The notes under the pieces were generated by a model that worked only from the letters and a program-made list of their open reading frames with translations, made no database searches and was not told the origin of the DNA. The position numbers and the translations under genes were made by a program. A stretch of 53,169 nt of DNA from Heterotrichella gracilis. Taxonomy: Eukaryota; Sar; Xanthophyceae; Tribonematales; Xanthonemataceae. Positions 45,554 through 53,169 of this stretch are shown in pieces. The stretch lies in contig JAULBX010026030.1 in assembly GCA_032358255.1 (NCBI GenBank), forward strand, positions 1 through 53,169. Reading direction: 5' to 3'. Position 1 is the first letter of the stretch, and the number at the start of each line of letters is the position of its first letter.

Positions 45554-46541
45554 ATGGCACCCTCTTTGACCGTCTCGGAGCCCCGGTGTTGGGCGGTGCT
45601 GGTCCCTCATGCTGTGGGGCTGAAGGGCAGGGTGCCTCCACCCCTTGCCCTGCTACCAGGTGAGTTCTCTGGCTTGCAAGGTAGCCTATCAAGTGGCTTG
45701 TTCTGCTTGATTTTTTGTCGAAGTGCTCAGAGGCTATGTCCTGGGGTCTATGTTAGCTCTCTATCTGTGCTAGTGCAGTCTCAGTTCCTTGTTTGTGCAT
45801 CCATATCTGAGTTTTGTGTGCCAGCGACAGCCCATGGTCTGAAAACTAGCGGTTGGGACGAGGCCTTGTTCGCGTTGTACAGAGCTTGGGTAACTACTGT
45901 GGTGATGAGGCAGTGCTGTTTAAGAGTGCCAGTCTGCGCTGGTCTTCACTATGTACCCAGCACTACTTACAGTGCCATGCTGGGTGCAGGGGTTACCAGC
46001 AATGGGGTGTGGCGCGGGGAATGCATAGGCCACTCTCCCTCGTGCGCCCACCCCTCTATCAGAGTGCACTCCAAGCTGCGGCCATCGTCACAGGATGTAC
46101 TGGAGCTGGAAAGTATACACCAGGTAGGGGACAGGTGGTGGCGGTTAGATGTGGTCTTGCAACAGAAGTCATTTGTGCAGCCCTGCACACGCGGCCACAA
46201 GCAGTTATGCGCTAGCAGATCTGTACAGCATATTGTGGACCTTTCGCTCTGCTGGGGTGGGGTGATAGTTAGTTGGCCAAGCATAAGCACGAACATTCAT
46301 GCATTAATGTATTGGAATCCACAGTTGATAATGTATGCAAACTGTGAATTGTGACTTGTCACAAACATTTGAAGTGATTTGCTGATGGCGTTTCCTTCAA
46401 CATCAAGCAGGCGGTGCTCCAGGAGCTATGCATCTTCCAGGTAGACCTTCTGTCCCACAGTAGTAAGTCAACCCAAACTAATATCAATCAAACAGTATCA
46501 CCATATGCAAGTTCACATATTTTTTTGGGAACAAATCGCAG
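45554..46541 (+). other. Probable unresolved 5' exons of CSK
   Basis: CSK must have more N-terminal coding sequence, including a transit peptide, before 46542. One candidate first exon is 45554-45659 (ATG, ends phase 1 before GTGAGT). A second is 46063-46123, which encodes an Ala-rich helix reminiscent of the family. I could not connect them in frame with confidence. The whole stretch 45512-46354 is also open in one frame, without any recognisable domain. Confidence 0.3.
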
Positions 46542-46600
46542 CCTAGCGAGGAGCTCCAGGAGCTATGCTCCCTCCAGCTCGACCTGCTCTCGCGCCTGCT
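46407..46600 (+). repeat. Copy of an exon start upstream, offset 137
   Basis: GCTCCAGGAGCTATGC at 46553 (CSK exon) also occurs at 46416, with GACCTTCTGTC against GACCTGCTCTC further on. In frame the copy reads LQELCIFQVDLLS against LQELCSLQLDLLS. Confidence 0.8.
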
Positions 46601-49600
46601 GGGGGGGCCTGGGAGCGGCGAGGTGCGCAGCATTGTGTATGCGCGCACCTCGGCCAGCCTGGAGTCCGGCATCCTGCAGCTGCAGCGGGTGGCGCAGTCG
46701 GGGCCCGCGGCGGCGGCGGCGGCGGGGCGCGCCGCGGCGGAGGGCAGGGGGGACGACGGGATGCTGCTGCTGGGGGCGGTGAGTGGGGGTGTCCTTGGCA
46801 ACGGCGGTGGTTCTGCGGTGGTTTTTTCTAATCTTCTGATAATCCATATGATTTTGCAGTACTAAGAACTCAGAAGGTTTAATTATATGGAGTGTGATAA
46901 CTACGTTCTTTTATGTTTACATCTCTACTTTGCCCTTGGTACCAGTGTTCTGGCGAAGTGTCACTAGAAACCACACCATCACGGGGTATGTATTCACGTC
47001 ATGTGCTGCATCGCAGAACGGCTATGGCAGCGGCATTGACGACGCGGTGTTTGAGCAGTCTCTGGTTCGCCAGGAGTTCATCAACCTCCCAGACAGCGGT
47101 GGACTGGTTATTCCCCTGGCCTACCAGGTATGAGCACAGCAATTTTGCCACGGGTATTCTGGCTGAAGTGCCAAAATGCATGTAAAGTGGCTTACTCGTC
47201 TTGGGTGTGGATCACGCGAGCTGGCATTGTGGCATTGTCTACCCATTTTTTGTGCTGTCAACAAGGGTTTACTGCACACAAGAGCATCGACCCCCTTTGT
47301 GTCGCTTTGCAAAGGTTCATAGCAAACAATTTTGGGAGACAATAGTATGGTGTGATATGGTGGGTTCACAATAACATTGTGCCATAAATAGCAACATTGG
47401 TCATTCTCCCCTCTTACCAGGACTTTTTGGTGGGGCTGTTGGTGGTGGAGCGCGCGCTGCCATACCCTAACCTAGGGTCCCAACAGCCCTCCCCCACCAT
47501 GACCGTAGATGACTTCTCAATCTTCTCAGTCAGCGATGATGGTGACTCAGCATACGGGTCAGCACCAAGCACCGCTGAGTCAGCAAATGGCTCAGCACAG
47601 GGCAGCAATGGCTCAGGGTACGGGCGGACGCAGCAAAATGGCAATGTGCCGGGTGGCGCCAGGGGTGGTAATGGCGGCGGGGGTGGGGAGGTGCCCTTTG
47701 GAGGCGCCTACAGCTCGGCGAGCTCCTGTTCCGAGGCGCTGGTGCAGTTTGATGCCGTCAACGCGTTCCCTGATGCACACAAGTCGGCACTGCAGGTGAG
47801 TGGTGTGTCCCTTGTAGGCATGGTGCTTGCATATCGAATGCTGGCAACCGCATTTAAATGACTGGTAATATGCACAGGGGCTGTAGGGTAGAGGCCTTTG
47901 GGATTTTTGGTTGGTCAGGCCCTGTTTGTAATGTGTGATGGATCCAGAGGCCTGGCATGACTCAAACCTGAACCATGCACATGGTCGCTCGCACCCTGGT
48001 GATGGTGTGTACGATCAAATCCTAAACGCTAATACAGTGGTTGCCTTCAACCCTAAAAGATACTGTCTCTTTTTCTTCAGGTGGTCGCTCGCGCCCTTGC
48101 CATGGCCTGTGTGATGGACCAGCGGGCGGCGCTGGACCGGGCGCAGCACGCGTTGCGGCGCATGCATGTGCGGGGACTGGTGGAGGAGGCCAGGCAGCCG
48201 CTGTCTGCGCTGCGCACCCTTGGTGCCATGCTGCTGCCCAGGCTAGCTGAGGGTGAGCCTGACCAGGACATGGCTGCGGGGATCATGATACAGGGGGACC
48301 GCCTGGCGGAGGTGAGACGATCACTCACTTTTTTGTTGTTGGTTTTTTCTGTATTTATTTATATCATTTTTTTGTTCTAATGGGATTTATTATCTTAACA
48401 ATTGGGGGACCGGCTGGCAGAGGTTATTACCCATATCCCAAATTAACCCTGAATCCCACAACCTAATCGCATCAAATCTGATCCCACGGGGATAGGCTGG
48501 TGGAGGTGAGCCATTTCATACCTGTTGCACCTTTTTGTTTCTTGGATATTGTGCTCAACATGGATTTAGTGCATCCTGCAAGGTGGGAGGCATGTAATAG
48601 GGGGCATCACATTCAGGTATTTGGGCATAAAGTGCGCTTGTTGCATCTGCTGCTGTGGGATTCATGGCCTGTTTCGGGAGTGTAGGTGAACTTGGCGTGC
48701 TGTTGGCTGTTGTGACAGGACCCGCATAGTGGCCAGATTGGTGACTGAGGTGGGGATGGCATGCGTGCAGGTGGTGAGCCAACTCCAGTCCGCGCTGCAC
48801 CCCGCCACAGGGCAGCAGCAGCAGCCAGGGGGAGTCGCCGCGCAGGTCCCGGTGAGGGCCCCTGCCCCGGTGAAGAGGAACAGCCCCCTTTCTTCAGGGG
48901 AGAATGGTGCAGGCGACTCCACCCTCCCCTTCTTCCTGCAAGCCAGCTCAGCGCGCTTGCTGCCGTCATCGGGCCAGGATCAAAGGGACCTGCGCGGGGC
49001 GTCGGGGACGGCGACGGCAGCAGGCGCGTACGCCGAGCGTGTACAATCTTCCTCCTCTACTTCTGCAAGCTATAGTTCACCCCCTCCGCTGCTCAGCAGG
49101 CCCGTGCGCCGCTTGGGCCCCGGTGGGTCTTCCCCTTCGTCCGCCTCATCCCCTCCCCAGCAGACTACATCCTCCTCCCCCCTTGGGCCCCAGGCCACTG
49201 CATCCCTCATCAAATCTGCGTCCAGGATGGGGAGGGTCACAGTCCCCAGCCCAGCTGCAAGAAACTCAGCCATGTGTGAGCGATCGGCAGCCTCCTCGGC
49301 TAGCAGGGGGTCTAATGGCGCATCCACAGCGGTGCTTGATCAGGTCCGATCGAAGCAAACCAGTCTTGATGAGTTCAGATCGGACCGGATCGGGTCTGAT
49401 CGGGAGGCAGCCCAGCCCGCCAATGTTTCCACCATGCCCTCCCTCAAACTGGCACTGGAGTCGTTGGAGCTGTCGGATCTGGAGGACCTGTACTCAAACC
49501 CACAGGTGAATGCTTTTTTATGCCTGTCTTTAGTGGAAAATGGTAAGGTCTAGACAACCGAAAACATGACCTGAGAAGTCTAATATTGCGTTTCTGCTGA

Positions 49601-50937
49601 TTTTCCTGATTCCTGCTCCCAGCCTGTGCCATTTGTTTTGTTTGCTCTTTCTGTCACACCCCTTCTGGTTTCAGGTCAGGTTAAAACCCCGTTCCTTCAT
49701 CCTAATTTTTTAATTCTGCGTTTCTCCATCAGGTCAATGCCATCCTGACCAGCCTGGCTGACGAATGGCACGCTGCTAGGCAGAACAGCGACACCAGGCG
49801 AAACAGCGCCACCCACCCAGGCTCCCAGGTGAATGAGGTCATGCTGGTAGAGGCGAGTCCTTGTCAAGGGGAGGACGATACGGAGGATGATCATTACCGT
49901 ACAGGGGAGGTCAGCCTGCTCCAGGCTGCCACGCCTGTGCTGCTGGGTGTGCAGCGGGTTGCGCAGGCCATGGGTGTGGAGCTGGTGGTGCACATGATGC
50001 CGGGCCAGCAGGCGTGGGGCGCGGGGCAGCGAGTGGACAAGTCGGCGGTGCCGCTGAAGGTATGTTTTGGTAATGGGATGATAATAAGTCTGTAGGGGGG
50101 CTATATTGCTAATGAAATGAGAAACAGGAGTAAATAAAGTTGCAAGTTGATTAACACGGGAGCTGTATACAGTAATTAATCATCAAGCAAACCTAAAATG
50201 TGTTTCAACTATAATTTGCTATTGCTTTCATATTTTGCAACAATCTCATTTCCGAGTCAATGATACATGAAAAGACAAGGGCCAGACCATCTTTACCAAA
50301 CTGGTATTCTACATCATTACTTTAACTTCCCGCCATCAACCCACAGGTTGCTGCCGACAAGGCTGCTGTCCAGAGCATCCTGAGCCACCTACTGGATGGG
50401 GCCTTCCAGCGCACACCCAGGGCAGGCAGCATCTCCATCACAATCACCCACGCCACCTCACCACCCGACACCCAGCCAGCCAGCAGGGCACATGGCGCCC
50501 TGATAACCATCTGCGATTCAGGCGCGTCCATGGCCCGCCAGCTGGCAGCCCACCTCACAGCCGACCCGCTCCCAAACACCAATCCGCAGCAGACAGCCAG
50601 GGATGGGGATCAAGGCAGCGCGCAAGCGCATCCCCAGGAATCCTTTGACAGCCGGGCAGGCGAGAACCCTGAGAACCATTTCAGGGACGTTTCTGCACAG
50701 GACCAAGGGGCGCCCCCAGACCAGCGCAGCAGCAGTGCGAGCGAGGCCTTTGAGCGCATGTCTCGGGGCATGCCGATCAGCTCAGGCATCGTGGGGTTGG
50801 CGGTTGCGCGCCAGCTGGTTCGGGGTGTGGGGGGGCAGCTGAGTGTGTATGTGCCCGAGGGCCAGGTGGCGCATGGGGAGGCGCAGGGTACATGTGTCAA
50901 GCTGTGGCTGCCGGGGGCTCAGCTGGCAGGGGAGTGA
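46542..50937 (+). CDS. CSK: Chloroplast sensor kinase CSK, 5' exons not resolved
   Basis: Exons: 46542-46778, 47017-47127, 47421-47795, 48081-48311, 48771-49505, 49733-50059, 50347-50937 (TGA), all joined in phase 0, giving 868 residues of the C-terminal part. The first two exons and the start of the third form a GAF-like sensor domain (LQELCSLQLDLLSRLLG; VIPLAYQDFLVGLLVVER). A Ser/Gly-rich insert follows. Exon 48081-48311 is the dimerisation helix (ALAMACVMDQRAALDRA, then LVEEARQPLSALRTLG). The usual phospho-histidine position is Glu (codon 48183-48185), as in plant CSK. After a long Ser/Pro-rich linker comes a degenerate HATPase domain with insertions (QSILSHLLDGAF, LITICDSG, GIVGLAVARQLV, CVKLWLPG). 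CSK links plastoquinone redox state to plastid transcription. The ATP-site insert of about 70 residues makes activity uncertain. Confidence 0.85.
47980..48120 (+). repeat. Copy of an exon start upstream, offset 100
   Basis: GGTCGCTCGCGCCCTTG at 48083 is preceded by GGTCGCTCGCACCCTGG at 47983, followed by similar ATGG-TGTGT sequence. Confidence 0.75.
48290..48510 (+). repeat. Three-copy ladder of an exon end with donor
   Basis: The CSK exon end GGGGGACCGCCTGGCGGAG|GTGAGA (to 48311) recurs as GGGGGACCGGCTGGCAGAG|GT near 48404 and GGGGATAGGCTGGTGGAG|GTGAGC near 48488. Offsets are 111 and then 83. Confidence 0.85.
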
Positions 50938-52209
50938 GTTTTGGACAATCGTTTGCTCATTGACGGGAGTCGATACTTATAACTGAGTGAGTATGTGACA
51001 GTTCAAAGGAGACAATACCACGAGTCGCTCCTAGGCCAATGTTTCAGTAGACACTGTTTTTTTTGTCAGTGAGTTTGACAGGTGATTGATTCTGCCAGTT
51101 TTTGACCTTCAGCTTCAGCTTCAGCTTCACCAGTGGCCCTTCGGGACGGGGATTCCTGTTAGAATATACAAATGAAATGTACAAGTAGATGTTAAGAGTC
51201 GAATAGCTAGCACACTTTACAGTACCAACTGCTATTGATTAGGGTCGTCAAAGGGATGCAGCAGTAGACCAAGCAGACGGGTTATTTTCTGACGCCAAAA
51301 TTACCGTTTCCTGTTAGTTCTCTACACCTCCCAGGAGTAAGTTCCTGAAGGTAGTCCATCAAGAATGCATGCTCGCACTGGTCTAGTCCCATGTTGTGCA
51401 TGGGCAGCTGAAGGATCCTGCATTTTTGCTGTTATTGAAAGTTATTGATGACCACCATATGTGTGGATGTTCAATAATTGATTGTACAGAGGAGATGATA
51501 TTTCCAATATTAGCTGGACCAGGTGCCAGCTGGGTCATCCCGGTTACTGGCGGCGGGATTTTTTAACTTCAATCAGAGAGTCCAAATTGCATCCGATCAC
51601 GGTGGAATATCACTGGAGATGGCGTTTCACTGAATTAAATTGTCAAATTGAATGAGACCTTGCCCAGGTCCAGGGAAGGCTCCTGGTGATTTGTGGTGCA
51701 ATGCAAATAGCCGCTGACTGCCATCCGGATTGCTACCCTAATAGAAACAGCGACAAATGCATTACATGATAATATCTATGACTCATAATTATTGAACCCA
51801 CATCTGCTGCAACATGCAATATTATGCCATTATGATAGTGTTCCATTCTCTTCCCCCGACCTCGAGGTGCTACTGACACAATGTGCAGGCAAGGAAGTCT
51901 TGAAGGACTACACTGTCAGTAGAGCACGCGTACTGAATTTGACAAGCTTTGCCGAACAGCACGTGGGCACCCAGTCTGAGACCGTTGCGGACTGGCACCA
52001 CTGGTCACTCAAAAGTAGACTTTGTTGTCACACCCACGGTGACCGTGGAGGCATGCAACTGCAATTACTAGCATATCTTTGGTGGTTTTGCGCTCTTCAA
52101 GGCAATTATAATTGCCAACTTGGGAGAGGATTGCAGGGCAGGGAGTTATTGTAGCAACTGTTTCCCTGGCCAGGGACTAATTATAATAATGCAAACAGTC
52201 CCGGACTAG
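50938..52209. other. Intergenic region, no gene recognised
   Basis: CSK 3' UTR and spacer. A short GCTTCA repeat (AGCTTCAGCTTCAGCTTCA) lies near 51112-51130. The open frame 51792-52154 shows no domain. It may include more of the retrotransposon, but nothing supports that. Confidence 0.4.
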
Positions 52210-52617
52210 GCTACTCAGCACCAGATCACCAAGCCTGATATTATCATGATCACTCATGCTGACAAAAATGATCTGCATACTCGGACCACAACCCTGCCCC
52301 GAGCCCGCCGCAAGGACCACCACATTCATCTCCTAGAGGTCAAGTGCCCCAATAAATTTGGAATTCATCGCACAGTCGTTGGAGCACTCAACCAGCACAC
52401 AGGACAGGCCACCCATCTCAGACCTGTTGGCCTGGCTACCCACCTTAGAAACGCTGGCTGGAGAGTAACCTGCCATGCACTAGTTATTGACAACACCGGC
52501 ATTGTCCCAGTTTCTACGTTTGACGCCCTGACTGCTATTGGTTTAGCCCCAAGCGTGATTGCCAACCTGATTCCTGAGTTGCAACTCCTTGCTATTCAAG
52601 GTTCCTATGCTGTGTAG
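52210..52617 (+). pseudogene. C-terminal fragment of a non-LTR retrotransposon protein
   Basis: The frame is open from just after a TAG (52207-52209) to the TAG at 52615-52617, about 135 residues. It reads KPDIIMI...LLEVKCPNKFG, then a QH-containing helix and a final segment with VIDNTGIVP, FDALTAIGL and LIPELQLLAIQG. This layout (a K/R-PD-I start, an I-H-L-[IL]-E-V-K core, a QH helix, then an L..LGL...A..L..KL end) resembles the C-terminal domain of LINE-like elements common in green-algal genomes. No reverse-transcriptase motif lies upstream in this window, so the copy looks 5'-truncated. It is not a host gene as far as can be seen. Confidence 0.55.
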
Positions 52618-52666
52618 ACTAAACGCCAAACCCTTTTGCATGCCATGCCAGTGGGCATTGGCTAAG

Positions 52667-52682
52667 TAGGCCTCAAGGCCTA
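52667..52682 (+). other. Hairpin, 7-bp stem, 2-nt loop
   Basis: TAGGCCT-CA-AGGCCTA, a perfect inverted repeat. Confidence 0.8.
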
Positions 52683-52688
52683 TCCCTG

Positions 52689-52707
52689 ACCAGCCGTTCT
52701 GGCTGGT
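52689..52707 (+). other. Hairpin, 7-bp stem, 5-nt loop
   Basis: ACCAGCC-GTTCT-GGCTGGT, a perfect inverted repeat immediately after the first hairpin. Confidence 0.8.
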
Positions 52708-52752
52708 GTGGTGCGAGCCAGTGGCCCCCTAACTACGCCTCTGTGCGTACCC

Positions 52753-52772
52753 TTTCTTTCTTTCTTTCTTTC
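52753..52772 (+). repeat. (TTTC)n tail
   Basis: About five TTTC units at the end of the retrotransposon-like segment. Confidence 0.85.
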
Positions 52773-53169
52773 TTCTAGTTAGGCATCAAACACTAAATTC
52801 CACTCTTTTTGGCAACTCTTCTAGAAACATGCTTTACAAGATTAATATGCTACCAAAATGCATGCTATTTGATTAGGTGCCAGACAAAAGGACAAAAGGA
52901 GGCCTTGTGACCACATGGGGTGATCTAGCGACGGAGGCCCTCCGTGTGCACGGAATTCCAAAAATGCAATAAACGGTGTGAGGACACACATGTCGTAGAT
53001 TTTGTCAGGATAGAGCTGCCTCGCTCAACATATGCAAAAGATGACAGCAAGGTCAGCTGCGGGAACGCATGTGACTAACCTACACGCGTTTGGCAATACA
53101 TGCCAGCTGGGACAATGTCATGTCGCATAGCTGCAACAGCAGGGATATTGTTGAACTGCTGTAACACAC
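52773..53169. other. Right flank, nothing recognised
   Basis: No exon, RNA gene or clear repeat is supported. A short direct repeat GACAAAAG/GACAAAAGG is at 52885-52900. Confidence 0.4.

Larger units (their letters stand above)
52210..52772 (+). mobile_element. 3' end of a LINE-type element with hairpins and TTTC tail
   Basis: The fragment comprises the C-terminal coding remnant, a 3' UTR with two adjacent perfect 7-bp hairpins (52667-52682 and 52689-52707) and a terminal (TTTC)n run at about 52753-52772. A coding end followed by a structured UTR and a simple-repeat tail is typical of 5'-truncated non-LTR insertions. No target-site duplication was identified by eye. Confidence 0.5.

Noticed and set aside
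45512..46354. 280-codon open frame upstream of CSK
   Set aside because: No domain and no continuity with the CSK frame was found. It probably overlaps true 5' exons by chance, so only candidate exons are mentioned.
51792..52154. Open frame upstream of the retrotransposon fragment as part of its protein
   Set aside because: It shows no reverse-transcriptase or endonuclease motif, and stops separate it from the fragment.
1..53169. tRNA or rRNA genes
   Set aside because: No A-box/B-box pair with a cloverleaf or conserved rRNA sequence was noticed on either strand; a covariance-model scan would settle it.

Overview
This is nuclear DNA of a green alga, probably a chlorophyte of the trebouxiophyte type. 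Genes are split by many short GT-AG introns and coding exons are GC-rich. A chloroplast sensor kinase and a plant-type PI4-kinase gamma with ubiquitin-like domains are present. Plant-type TTTAGGG/CCCTAAA telomere-like motifs are scattered through the introns. There is nothing prokaryotic about the layout (no operons, no Shine-Dalgarno logic). Exon models were built by hand from reading frame, GT/AG sites and intron phase, and every internal junction listed keeps the frame. 

Layout: (1) 236-950, three units of a roughly 250-300 bp tandem repeat; (2) 1261-9351 (+), the 3' part of a giant alpha-solenoid nucleoporin of Nup188/Nup205 type, 18 exons; (3) 10712-12960 (-), PI4-kinase gamma with two N-terminal UBL regions; (4) 15026-17142 (-), an unrecognised secreted or type I membrane protein rich in YG motifs, with a 19-nt microexon; (5) 18519-21251 (+), splicing factor PRPF38B with an RS tail; (6) 22211-26868 (+), a Sec14/CRAL-TRIO lipid-transfer protein with a coiled coil and a CaaX-like end; (7) 28820-32497 (+), a SET-domain protein of the Rubisco LSMT/SETD type; (8) 33052-40647 (-), an AAAP/SLC38-type amino-acid transporter fused to a tail of about 490 residues that is coiled-coil-like and full of N-glycosylation sequons; (9) 41742-44659 (-), SDS22/PPP1R7 leucine-rich PP1 regulator; (10) 46542-50937 (+), chloroplast sensor kinase CSK, with its 5' exons unresolved upstream; (11) 52210-52772, the 3' end of a non-LTR retrotransposon with two hairpins and a TTTC tail. 

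The genes are ordinary unlinked housekeeping genes and do not form a pathway. The most striking feature cuts across them. In at least six genes, short pieces spanning an exon-intron junction, splice site included, are repeated in direct orientation 40-200 bp away inside the neighbouring intron, as imperfect copies. Some places hold ladders of three or four copies. This looks like a continuing process of local duplication that enlarges introns and makes decoy splice sites, pseudo-exons and possible poison exons. A second novelty is the glycosylated coiled-coil tail on the amino-acid transporter, and a third is the prenylation-type C-terminus on the Sec14 protein. All comparisons are from memory of protein families; no database search was run.
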